Assembly: GCF_001310085.1 (NCBI RefSeq)
Contig: NZ_CP012643.1
Location: 3,517,501 to 3,581,500, forward strand
Source: Rufibacter tibetensis
GTDB taxonomy: Bacteria > Bacteroidota > Bacteroidia > Cytophagales > Hymenobacteraceae
Direction: 5' to 3'
DNA: 64,000 bases
Positions within the stretch are counted from its first letter, which is position 1, and every line of letters begins with the position of its first letter. Positions 1 through 8,793 of this stretch are shown here, one piece after another. Under the pieces are notes generated by a model. That model did not search any database and was not told the origin of the DNA. It saw only the letters and a list, made by a program, of their open reading frames with translations. The position numbers were made by a program, and so were the translations under genes.

Positions 1-823
1 ATCGGCGTAAAGCCGGCAAATCAAGGCGCTGGAAGAGGAGTTAGGCGTACAGCTATTTGAGCGGAGCAAGCGCAGCGTGAAACTCACCGAGGCCGGGGCT
101 TTCCTGCGTGACCGCTGGCTTCCTTTAGTGGAGGAAATTAACCGCACGCACCGGCAGGCCCGCAAAATACACGAAGGCGCCTTCGGGTCTATCAGCATTG
201 GGTACCCTGGCTCGGTGGCCTATACCTTTCTGCCCGAAGTGGTCTCAAAGATTGCTCAAACCTTGCCTGAGCTGAAAGTAGAACTGGTAGAACCCACTGA
301 CATCAGTTTTGAAGAATTGTTGCTGAACTTCCAGATGGATCTGGCCATCCGGCGCGACCCTGCCGAGAATCCTGCGCTGCTTTCTTTGTGCCTGTACTCA
401 GAGCCGTTCGCATTGATTGTACCCCAGAACCATCCCTTAACCGAAGAGAACTTCACCGGACTTCAGGACGTGCGCGAGGAGAAGTTTATTTTGTCTGGGC
501 TGCACCACAGAACCTTGTATGTGAAAAGCCTACGGCAGATGTTCAAAGACAATAATTTCACCCCCAACGTGTACATTGAGTCTGACTTCGGGGCCATGAT
601 CCTGGGTCTGGTAGGCCGCGGATTGGGAATATCAGTAATGCCTAGTTCTTATGCCTTTGGGGCACCACCTAATGTGCGGTTCATCCACCTCCCGCAGAAA
701 GTGAACCTCTACGTGACCTGGCGGAAAGACGACACCAGCCCGGTGCTCAAGAACGTGCTGGAACTGGTGCAGCAAGTAGCACAGGAGTACAAAAACAGCA
801 CTGGCGGGAGCTTGCTGTTCTAA
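1..823 (+). CDS. LysR-family transcriptional regulator, 5' end missing and apparently interrupted
   Basis: The readable frame begins inside the winged HTH (SRQIKALEEELGVQLFERS, a typical LysR recognition helix and wing) and continues through the linker helix into a periplasmic-binding-like effector domain ending at 823. The gene must start left of the window. In this frame bases 8-10 are TAA, exactly where LysR proteins usually have Leu in an ALSRQ motif; a TTA to TAA change at base 9 would explain it. Either the gene carries a nonsense mutation, or the base is an error at a contig edge. A GTG at 77 could only restart after the HTH and would give a protein without DNA binding. Target genes cannot be inferred, since the next gene is convergent. 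The family call is secure; whether the gene is intact is not. Confidence 0.8.
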
Positions 824-915
824 GAAAAGATTAAAGCTTGGTAGAAAATTAGAAAAGGAACCGTTTAAAGCAGTTTTTCAATAACCTAAATACAAAACAA
901 CAGGTCATAAAGTTA

Positions 916-965
916 GAGCCCTCCACCAACAGAGATTATAAATAATCTCTGTTGGTGGAGGGCTC
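916..965. terminator. Bidirectional hairpin terminator
   Basis: A perfect 22-bp inverted repeat (916-937 with 944-965) has a 6-base AT loop. It lies between the convergent LysR gene and the NTF2-like gene, so it can end transcripts from both sides. Confidence 0.75.
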
Positions 966-992
966 CTGAAATCAAACCAAAAGGTAGAGAGC

Positions 993-1382
993 TCATGCTT
1001 GAGAATCGCTGTTCCAGATGTCTTTCTGCATTTTCCAGGTGCTGTTTTCTCTTTTCCAGACAGCCATGTACTTGCCATGATCCAGCGATTGGCCATTTTC
1101 TGCTTTGAGCGTGTAGGTGCCCAGTTCTATGGCGGTAAGCTCCAGTTGTTCTACTTCTATTGTGTCCAGCACCATTTCGGTTACGCCCATTTCGCGGGCG
1201 TTTTGCCAATACTGACCAATGGCTTCTCTGCCTTTGAGGGTTTCACTTCCGGCAGGCAATAGCAGCGCGGTTTTCGTGTACAGCTCGGCGACGCTCCCAA
1301 CATCACCCTGGTTAAAGGAAGAAACAAATTTTGAATTAAGGCTCTTGATTTCGTCGGTGATGTCAGTGCTGAGTGCTTCCAT
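993..1382 (-). CDS. NTF2-like / DUF4440 (SnoaL-like) protein
   Basis: The 129-residue protein has the pattern of the NTF2-like DUF4440 family: an N-terminal helix pair (IKSLNSKFVSSFNQGDVGSV), the AELYTKTALLLPAGSETLKG segment with the usual YxxxAxxxPxG motif, an EAIGQYW helix and a C-terminal curved sheet ending WKMQKDIWNSD. Length is normal for the family. There is no signal peptide, so it should be cytoplasmic. Members are small cone-shaped proteins that bind or isomerise small hydrophobic ligands, but the substrate cannot be read from sequence. It stands alone, with a strong hairpin just past its 3' end. Family confidence is good; function is unknown. Confidence 0.75.
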   Translation of the reverse strand: MEALSTDITDEIKSLNSKFVSSFNQGDVGSVAELYTKTALLLPAGSETLKGREAIGQYWQNAREMGVTEMVLDTIEVEQLELTAIELGTYTLKAENGQSLDHGKYMAVWKRENSTWKMQKDIWNSDSQA

Positions 1383-1889
1383 AAAGTAGAGAGTTGGGAA
1401 AAGGTGGGTTATAAAATATACGCCAAAACTTCAGGAGCCTTGCAGACGCTAGCAAATGTGCTGTCTGCGGTAACTCCCACCAGTGGAGCCCAAGGTAATT
1501 GTCTGAATCACCCTGTAAGAAAATACTTAAAATGGTAGTACGGGTAATTAGGAAACCGGTATGCAATCTTAGTTAGGGGCTAATCAAATAGAAGAGCTTT
1601 GGAATATGGTCCTGCTCTTTCCATACCACAGATATATGCTGTTTTTGAGAAAACAGCGCCAAAAGAAATTTTCTCGAGGGTGCTCCACTAACATAAAAGA
1701 ACCCGACTGATTGGGGCTAGTCGGGTTCTTGGTTCTTTAGGCAGGTAATTCAAATGGGATAGTGGAATTGACCATAACTCACCAATATCATTTCACCATT
1801 GAGATTCTCCCCTTGAGGAGAGAATCTAATTACGTAGATCCAGTTGGTGTTTTCACTTCTTTGAAGCAAATACCTTCCTTCACCTCCAA
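1383..1889. other. Intergenic region with decayed palindromes
   Basis: No convincing gene was found. It holds a core copy of the GTTTT/AAAAC palindrome family at 1638-1657, the terminator at 1697-1730, and at 1803-1826 an imperfect palindrome (GATTCTCCCCTTGAG core) that recurs at 45247. Confidence 0.5.
1697..1730 (-). terminator. Terminator downstream of qorB-like gene
   Basis: A 12-bp perfect stem (1697-1708 with 1719-1730) is followed on the minus strand by a T-rich run. This fits rho-independent termination of the quinone reductase transcript. Confidence 0.65.
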
Positions 1890-2747
<858 letters not shown>

Positions 2748-2911
2748 AGTGTTTATGATTTAAGGTGTTGTGTTATTCTGCTACTGGTTTCTTGTTCTAC
2801 TCCCTTTTTACGAAGGTGTTTTAGGCCTGCGTTTTAAAAACAGGCGCTAAACCTTAATACGGTAAAAGGAGCAAGCCTACTAATACAAAGCTCGGGACAT
2901 GTGCTTTATGA

Positions 2912-3100
2912 CGGAACAAAGGTCTTGAGAAGGCGGGCCTGTGGAAAGGTAAGAATGGGAAGAAAGATGATACTTTTGCGCCTCCGCAGGATTACGCTAG
3001 CTTTAGACTTTCTCAGAAGTCAACTGTTGCGGTGTTGCCAGAACTACTTGATGAGTCTGACTTTGATGTGAATGCCGGAAGACTTACCGTAGTGTTTTAA
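2912..3100 (+). pseudogene. Possible coding remnant (about 62 codons, no start)
   Basis: An open frame follows a TGA at 2909-2911 and ends at TAA 3098-3100. It has protein-like composition (segments LEKAGLWKGKNG, PPQDYASFRLSQ, STVAVLPELLDESDFDVNAG, RLTVVF) but no start codon. The aromatic final residue resembles the end of an outer-membrane barrel. I cannot assign a parent family. It may be the decayed tail of a lost gene upstream of the porin, or chance. Confidence 0.25.
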
Positions 3101-3292
3101 AGAAAATTCAGAACAACATGCCCATGAATGCCTCCTCCGCTACTATCAACCAGAGTAAAAAAAGGAACGAGCAATGTCATAATTCCCACATTCTGTGTAA
3201 CCTGAAAATGGGAGATAGTCAACTCAGACAACGTTTCCGTCTGAATAACGTCCCAAGTAGAGTATAAAACGTGTACTCTGGTGCTTTTGCCT

Positions 3293-4441
3293 ATGGTAAG
3301 AATAGTTGTACTCTCTCTCTTTTTACTTGTTACTACCATCTGTGCGGCACAATACCCAGAGGAAAAACCCGAAGCAAAACCTTATTTGAAACTAGGGGGT
3401 GCTGTACGCTTTAACTATAATCTCTCCACCTGGAAGAAGGATCAGTTAGAGCGCGGCGGGGACTTTGGCTATGATGTTTTCCGCCTGAATGCTGAAGCAG
3501 AGTACAAGGGCATCAAACTGAACGCGGAGTTCCGGCACTACTCCCAAGGCTTTGGCGGTGCTTTTCTGAAACAAGGCTGGTTCCAGTATGATTTCTCGGA
3601 CCAATCTCAAATACAGGTAGGGCTACAGCAGGTGCCTTTTGGCATACAGCAGTATAACTCCAACAACTGGTTTTTCAACATGACCTACTATGTAGGGTTT
3701 GAGGACGATCACGACATGGGTGTGAAGTACATCCATGACTCCGGAAGGTGGCAGTGGCAGGCGGCCTACTACAAAAGTGCTGAAGAGTTCGTGTTTGGCC
3801 TGGCAGAGCCTAGCCCCAACCGCTACTCGTATGACGTCACCGGGCGAAACAAAGAAAACAACCAGCTTGATTTTAAAGTGGTACGGCGCTTAGGCGATAG
3901 CTTGGCACATAAGCTAGGCGTTTCGCTGCAGGGCGGATTACTCTACAACATAGACACAGAACGTAACGGCACACGCTACGCGGGTGCCGTACATTATGAG
4001 CACCAGGCCGCGCACAGCCCCTGGAACATCAAGCTGCAGGCCATGCTTTACCGCATCAATCCAAAATATGCCCCAGGAGCCAATCTTGATTTTGTGGAAA
4101 TGGGTGCCTACGGAGCCAATTACAACGTGGCTAACAGGGGAGAGATCTACACGGCAGGAGTTTCTTACCACATCCCAATTGATACCAAGCTGCTGCAGGG
4201 CATTGACGTATACAACAATTACGGCTACTACAACAAACGCGTAAGGGGTTATGAGAACGCCCACATGAACGTGTTAGGTGCCTTGTGGACGGCCGGGCCA
4301 ATGTACATTTATACAGATGCTGCCTTCGGGTATAACCAGCCCTGGCTAGGCCCTGAATGGGAGAATGCCCTTGCCGAAGGAACGCCGGGTAACACGAACT
4401 GGCACATGCGCTTCAACATCAACATGGGATATTATTTCTGA
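3293..4441 (+). CDS. Outer-membrane porin (phosphate-selective porin O/P-like)
   Basis: The protein has about 382 residues from ATG 3293. The in-frame GTG at 3281 would add four residues before a clean signal peptide (MVRIVVLSLFLLVTTICAA, then Q). The mature part alternates in barrel fashion, with many aromatic-ended strands such as LNAEFRHYSQGFGG, QIQVGLQQVPFGI and AAYYKSAEEFVF, and ends MGYYF, the C-terminal Phe expected for Bam-dependent insertion. It probably forms a 16- or 18-strand channel. It is followed after 18 bp by a BCCT transporter and then by a universal stress protein, which suggests that it admits the BCCT substrate across the outer membrane. The barrel call is firm; the exact porin subfamily is not. 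Confidence 0.75.
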   Translation: MVRIVVLSLFLLVTTICAAQYPEEKPEAKPYLKLGGAVRFNYNLSTWKKDQLERGGDFGYDVFRLNAEAEYKGIKLNAEFRHYSQGFGGAFLKQGWFQYDFSDQSQIQVGLQQVPFGIQQYNSNNWFFNMTYYVGFEDDHDMGVKYIHDSGRWQWQAAYYKSAEEFVFGLAEPSPNRYSYDVTGRNKENNQLDFKVVRRLGDSLAHKLGVSLQGGLLYNIDTERNGTRYAGAVHYEHQAAHSPWNIKLQAMLYRINPKYAPGANLDFVEMGAYGANYNVANRGEIYTAGVSYHIPIDTKLLQGIDVYNNYGYYNKRVRGYENAHMNVLGALWTAGPMYIYTDAAFGYNQPWLGPEWENALAEGTPGNTNWHMRFNINMGYYF

Positions 4442-4459
4442 TTCTTTAATACAGTATGA

Positions 4460-6124
4460 ATGAGTAAAGTAGGAAGTAACACACACAAATCTTTGGGCCT
4501 AGAGGTAAACGGTCCTGTTTTCTGGTCCTCCATTGTTTTTCTGGTGGTAAGCGTAGGTTTGGTGCTTATTTTTCAGGAAAGTGCCGAGGCTATTTTCAGC
4601 AAGGTGCAGGGGGCTATCACGGCAAACATGGGGTGGCTTTTCATCATTAGCGTGAACCTCTTTGTGGCCTTCTGCCTGTATGTGGCCTTCAGCCGGTTTG
4701 GGTCAATACGGTTAGGCGGCAAGGACGCTAAACCAGAGTTTACTACCTCGGCGTGGTTTGCCATGCTCTTCAGCGCGGGTATGGGAATAGGCTTGCTTTT
4801 CTGGAGTATCGCTGAGCCCATTAACCATTTTCAAACACCACCGCTAGGGGAGGCCGGCACCCCTGCCGCCGCCCGACAAGCCATGAATTTCACCTTTCTG
4901 CATTGGGGGCTGCACGCCTGGGCTATCTATGCGTTGGTGGGGCTCGCGCTGGCTTACTTTACCTATAACCGGCAGCTGCCTCTTACGGTGCGCTCCGCCT
5001 TCTATCCTTTTTTAGGCGAGCGGATTCACGGTATTGTGGGCCACATCATTGATACGCTGGCGGTCATCGCGACGCTGTTTGGCCTGGCTACCTCGCTGGG
5101 TTTTGGGGTGCAGCAAATAGCGGCCGGCCTGAACCACGTTTTTCCGGCCATTGCAAATACCATCACTACGCAAATCATCTTGATTGTCGTCATCACGTGT
5201 ATTGCCACGGTCTCTGTGGTAACTGGGGTAGACAAAGGGGTTCGTATCCTGAGCGAATGGAATATCCGGATTGCTTTGTTTGTATTGGTGGCCGTGGTCC
5301 TGCTGGGGCCCACGGTGTTTATCCTGGGTTCTTACGTTCAGAACACGGGTTCCTACATTGGCAACTTCATGCAGCTGTCGTTCTGGAATGAAGCGTACTC
5401 AAACACAAACTGGCAGGGTACCTGGACCGTTTTCTACTGGGCCTGGTGGATATCCTGGGCACCGTTTGTAGGGATCTTCATTGCCAGGGTATCTAAAGGA
5501 AGAACCATCAAGGAATTTGTATTGGGCGTGCTCATTGCCCCATCCCTTCTCTGTTTCTTATGGATGACAGCTTTTGGAAGTACGGCCCTGCGCGAAACTT
5601 TGGCCGGCAACACGGCTATTGCCGATGCGGTGGCGGCGGATATTTCTACGGCCCTGTTCGTATTCTTTGAACAACTGCCCTTCTCCACCTTTCTATCTGT
5701 GGTTGGCGTTCTGCTGGTAACAGGCTTTTTTGTGACCTCTTCAGACTCTGGGTCGTTGGTGGTGGTGAGCCTTACCTCCGGCGGTAATCCTAACCCGTCG
5801 GTAGGCTTACGGGTTTTCTGGGCGATGGCAGGTGGTGCCCTGGCCGCAGTACTTTTGCTTGGCGGCGGTTTACAGGCCTTGCAAACGGCCGTGATCATTA
5901 CGGGGCTTCCTTTTGCCATTATCCTTTTGCTCATGTGCTACAGTTTGTACCGTGGCCTGAACGAGGAAGCCGCAGAAGAAACAAAACTGGGCAAAGCACA
6001 ACAGCGCAAAGCCTACGAGCAACTGGTTGCCGAAATGCTGGCCAAACGCGCCCGGAAGCAGGAGACCCGGATTACCGAAACCAGAAAAGATACTCCCACC
6101 CCTCCAAACCCAGATGCCATATGA
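4460..6124 (+). CDS. BCCT-family betaine/choline/carnitine transporter
   Basis: The 554-residue inner-membrane protein has about 12 hydrophobic helices and both BCCT signatures: FSAGMGIGLLFWSIAEPINH in the glycine-rich helix and the tryptophan-rich WTVFYWAWWISWAPFVGIFI followed by ARVSKGRT. The family imports quaternary ammonium compounds by Na+ or H+ symport, usually for osmoprotection. The C-terminal tail (about residues 505-554) is charged and hydrophilic, like the osmosensing tail of some BCCT carriers. ATG 4460 is preferred because the nearby ATG at 4456 hits a stop at once. Its stop overlaps the start of the downstream universal stress gene (ATGA at 6121). The specific substrate is inferred only to class level. 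Confidence 0.9.
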   Translation: MSKVGSNTHKSLGLEVNGPVFWSSIVFLVVSVGLVLIFQESAEAIFSKVQGAITANMGWLFIISVNLFVAFCLYVAFSRFGSIRLGGKDAKPEFTTSAWFAMLFSAGMGIGLLFWSIAEPINHFQTPPLGEAGTPAAARQAMNFTFLHWGLHAWAIYALVGLALAYFTYNRQLPLTVRSAFYPFLGERIHGIVGHIIDTLAVIATLFGLATSLGFGVQQIAAGLNHVFPAIANTITTQIILIVVITCIATVSVVTGVDKGVRILSEWNIRIALFVLVAVVLLGPTVFILGSYVQNTGSYIGNFMQLSFWNEAYSNTNWQGTWTVFYWAWWISWAPFVGIFIARVSKGRTIKEFVLGVLIAPSLLCFLWMTAFGSTALRETLAGNTAIADAVAADISTALFVFFEQLPFSTFLSVVGVLLVTGFFVTSSDSGSLVVVSLTSGGNPNPSVGLRVFWAMAGGALAAVLLLGGGLQALQTAVIITGLPFAIILLLMCYSLYRGLNEEAAEETKLGKAQQRKAYEQLVAEMLAKRARKQETRITETRKDTPTPPNPDAI

Positions 6125-7005
6125 TTGCAATTGATGCCCTAATGGTCTGCCTTGACCTGAGCGACATAGACATAAAACTGGTTGCTTTCGCCCGCTCTAT
6201 TTGTGAGCGCCTAACGGTAAGGAAAGTATACTTTGTCCACAACATCAAAGTATATGAGCTTAGCGATGAATTTAAAGAGTGGTTTGGAGACGTGGACCTT
6301 TTGAGTGAAGTTGAAGGTAGTATACAGGATATTGTGGCCGAGCAGTTTGGTAACGTAACAGACCATGAAGTACTGGTGAGCGAAGAGCCGAACACGGAGG
6401 TGATACTTGCCAACCTGGTAAAACGCTATAGGGTGCAATTGACCATTCTAGGCAAGAAGATGAGCGACAAAAGCACCGGGGCTTTGGGCTCAAAACTGTT
6501 GCGCGTACTGCCGTGCAGTATGCTGGTTTTCCCTGAAACGGCCCGTCTTGACATCCAAAAAGTGCTGGTGCCTATAGACTTTTCAGATACTTCCGTGCAC
6601 GCGCTAAGGCTAAGCAAAAATCTTTCTGATCAATCAAACCTTCAGCTGGAGATCATGCACGTGTACCGCCTTCCCCGCCAGTTTTTCCCGCTGATCTCAG
6701 AGGAAAAAGCCGTCAAGAAAGCGGTGGAGATCGTGAAAAAGAAGTTTGCCGACCTGCAGAAAAAACACCAGGAGATAGCCAATGTTCCTTACACCTTGGT
6801 TAGGGCCGCGAATAAAAGTATCGCAGAGCGCATCACCCTGCACCTGGAAAAAGGCGGCCATGACCTGCTGGTGCTTGGCCTGAAGGGCAATAACCCGCTG
6901 CCTTCCCTGAGCCTGGGCAGCGTGCCTACGGAGATGTACAACACCGATATCAAGGTGCCGCTTTGGCTGGTGTACTCCGGTGATGTGATTAAGCAGGCTA
7001 CCTAA
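6121..7005 (+). CDS. Tandem universal stress protein (two UspA domains)
   Basis: From ATG 6121, which overlaps the BCCT stop in an ATGA, the protein has 294 residues. The first Usp-like half (about 1-140) starts MIAIDALMVCLDLSD and ends LLRVLPCSMLVFPE. The second half (about 148-290) starts KVLVPIDFSDTSVHALRLS and ends DIKVPLWLVYSG. The second half has the typical VPIDFS start. The usual ATP-binding GxxG-9x-GS/T signature is only partly visible (GLKGNNPLPSLSLGS), so nucleotide binding is uncertain. Co-transcription with an osmolyte carrier suggests a modulatory partner, as seen for other Usp proteins encoded next to transporters. A longer upstream start in the same frame lies inside the BCCT gene and is not credible. 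Confidence 0.8.
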   Translation: MIAIDALMVCLDLSDIDIKLVAFARSICERLTVRKVYFVHNIKVYELSDEFKEWFGDVDLLSEVEGSIQDIVAEQFGNVTDHEVLVSEEPNTEVILANLVKRYRVQLTILGKKMSDKSTGALGSKLLRVLPCSMLVFPETARLDIQKVLVPIDFSDTSVHALRLSKNLSDQSNLQLEIMHVYRLPRQFFPLISEEKAVKKAVEIVKKKFADLQKKHQEIANVPYTLVRAANKSIAERITLHLEKGGHDLLVLGLKGNNPLPSLSLGSVPTEMYNTDIKVPLWLVYSGDVIKQAT

Positions 7006-7052
7006 ACCAAGTCGTGAAAGGAAATGCGTATTAGCAGAGAAACGAGGCTCTG

Positions 7053-7664
7053 TTACACCACGCCTGTTGAGACCAGATTGCTTATTCCTGTCACCACCAT
7101 GTCAACTCCTATGGCTCCCAGAAAGAAGCCATTGATGCGCAGCAGGAGTTCCATGTTTTTATCAAAAGCGATTTGCAGCTTTGGCGAGCGCATGGCACTG
7201 CGTATGCTTTTCATGCCCATGACAATGACAAAGTTGATCAGCATAATGATGATTAGCGATAGTACGCCTTGCCATAGCACCAACTGCTCAGACATGAGTA
7301 CTGTCAGCGAAATGGTACCTGCGCCCACCATAAAAGGAAGGGCAATTTCCGAGGCCAAATCATGGAGGTCTCCTTTTATCTGAATAAATCCTTTTTTGCC
7401 CTGCACAATTAAGATATAGGCAAAGGAGAAGAGCACAATGCCACCAAATATCCGGAATGACTCAAAGTTAATGCGGAACACTTCTTTGAACACGAGGTCG
7501 CCCAGCAGCAGGAAGCCAAGAAAGATGCCAAAGGAAATGCCGCTCGCTTTGATAAATACTGCTCTGAAATCGTCATCAGACAAATCGCTCATGATCGGTT
7601 TCAGGTACAGAAAGAGTGCAAAAGGATTAAGCATAACCAAAAATCCAACAATAGCTGCAATCAT
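7053..7664 (-). CDS. MarC-family integral membrane protein
   Basis: The 203-residue polytopic protein has about six hydrophobic segments and the MarC/UPF0056 pattern: NPFALFLYL in helix 1 (the NP-P motif region), FRIFGGIVLFSFAYILI in helix 3 and a C-terminal helix INGFFLGAIGVDMVVTGI. The family is widespread, and its transport role is undefined. E. coli MarC was once linked to multiple antibiotic resistance but that link was withdrawn. It is convergent with the universal stress protein gene, 47 bp away. Confidence 0.8.
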   Translation of the reverse strand: MIAAIVGFLVMLNPFALFLYLKPIMSDLSDDDFRAVFIKASGISFGIFLGFLLLGDLVFKEVFRINFESFRIFGGIVLFSFAYILIVQGKKGFIQIKGDLHDLASEIALPFMVGAGTISLTVLMSEQLVLWQGVLSLIIIMLINFVIVMGMKSIRSAMRSPKLQIAFDKNMELLLRINGFFLGAIGVDMVVTGISNLVSTGVV

Positions 7665-7790
7665 AGAAGTGGGATAGGTGTAGTCTCTTTATGTACGCAT
7701 CACCTGATAAGCGGATATGTTGAAATTTCTTTTGAGCAGTATGGGATGGGCAATGTTGTTAATAATCAGCTTATAATACAGCCAACTAAC

Positions 7791-8471
7791 CTATAAAGGC
7801 ACTCTGGGATAGTTGCAGACCTCAATCTCTTCACCCGCCTTCGTTTGAAGCACACGGCTCGGGCGAGTGTTTTGTGCTAATTGGTGCGCTCGGGCAATAG
7901 CGGTATCCTCGTCTCTTGAAGTTTCTAGTACCTTTTTGCTGGAGTCAAGCACCTGCCAATGTCTCTTCTCCTCATTCCAGGTAATCCTGTAAATAGTATC
8001 GGCTATGTGCGGCTTATTTCTTATCAGATCCAGAATCACTTTACCATCACTGTAGGTGCCATCTGGGTAAGGCATAGGCAACAGCGCAAAGAAGATGTAA
8101 TACATAGAGAAATAGGTAAACTGGTAGGTGAGCATACCCGCCACTACCGTGCCTGCCTCTACTAAGTACATTACCAGTATGGTTGTGATCGCGTTAAAAA
8201 GCACCCCTCCCGAAAAGATGAGGATGTTAGCGAAGCGGTGCGAGCGTTTGAGGTTATCAAAAGAGCAGAGGCCGTACCAGAAATAGTATTTGCGCACCTC
8301 CAGCATGCCCAAACGAAAAAGTACCTTTCCGGTGCCAACGGTAATCCTGATATTCTTACCACCCATGAGCCAGGCAAAAAAAACATGGCCTGCCTCGTGG
8401 ATAAACGAAATTATCGGGAGCACCAGGAAAAATGCTAGCACAAATTTTGGTATATCCTGTAATCCAAACAT
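7791..8471 (-). CDS. M50-family (site-2-protease-like) membrane metallopeptidase with DUF2188-like C-terminus
   Basis: The 226-residue protein has the HEAGH zinc motif at residues 25-29 in the first hydrophobic segment (ISFIHEAGHVFFAWLMGG). Three further hydrophobic stretches follow, and a PYPDGTYSDGK segment near residue 135 supplies the second DG motif of M50 enzymes. After about residue 160 the chain becomes soluble: WNEEKRHWQVLDSSKKV, SRDEDTAIARAHQLAQN and a final short strand pair. This matches the Trp-x-Val, tkeeAi-x-Ar pattern of DUF2188. It resembles B-type M50 proteins without a PDZ domain. No substrate such as an anti-sigma factor is nearby. The metallopeptidase call is good; the tail assignment is moderate. 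Confidence 0.75.
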   Translation of the reverse strand: MFGLQDIPKFVLAFFLVLPIISFIHEAGHVFFAWLMGGKNIRITVGTGKVLFRLGMLEVRKYYFWYGLCSFDNLKRSHRFANILIFSGGVLFNAITTILVMYLVEAGTVVAGMLTYQFTYFSMYYIFFALLPMPYPDGTYSDGKVILDLIRNKPHIADTIYRITWNEEKRHWQVLDSSKKVLETSRDEDTAIARAHQLAQNTRPSRVLQTKAGEEIEVCNYPRVPL

Positions 8472-8793
8472 GATAGTACAGATTACGGTAACTAAGACTG
8501 TAACGGTGCTTACTGATCTTGCCTTCTTTTAAAACTTTAGAAGGAGTGGAAGTTACTTCCATGCCACTTACACATTTCTGTCAGCCACCTTCTCCTTTTG
8601 ACATCATTTACTGCAAAACTGACCCCGGTCATCATCTTCCCTCGGCAAACTCCTGACCTTTGTAAAAATTTAAGGTGCTACTGCTTTTCTACCTACTAAG
8701 CAGATAGCTGCAAACATTAAAAAAAGCGCCAGAGATGAATCCAGCGCTTTTCTAGTTTTTGCTCCTTGTAACAGGAGGTAAGTACTGTTTTGT
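8472..8793. other. Intergenic region
   Basis: It separates the upstream end of the M50 gene from the 3' end of the BlaR1-like gene and holds the terminator at 8722-8751. No gene was seen. Confidence 0.5.
8722..8751 (-). terminator. Terminator of blaI-blaR1-like operon
   Basis: AAAAGCGC (8722-8729) pairs with GCGCTTTT (8744-8751). On the minus strand the stem is followed by a T run, about 40 bp past the BlaR1-like stop. Confidence 0.65.

Noticed and set aside
5935..6120. Upstream extension of the universal stress protein
   Set aside because: It lies wholly within the BCCT gene in another frame; ATG 6121 overlaps the BCCT stop in a standard ATGA coupling.
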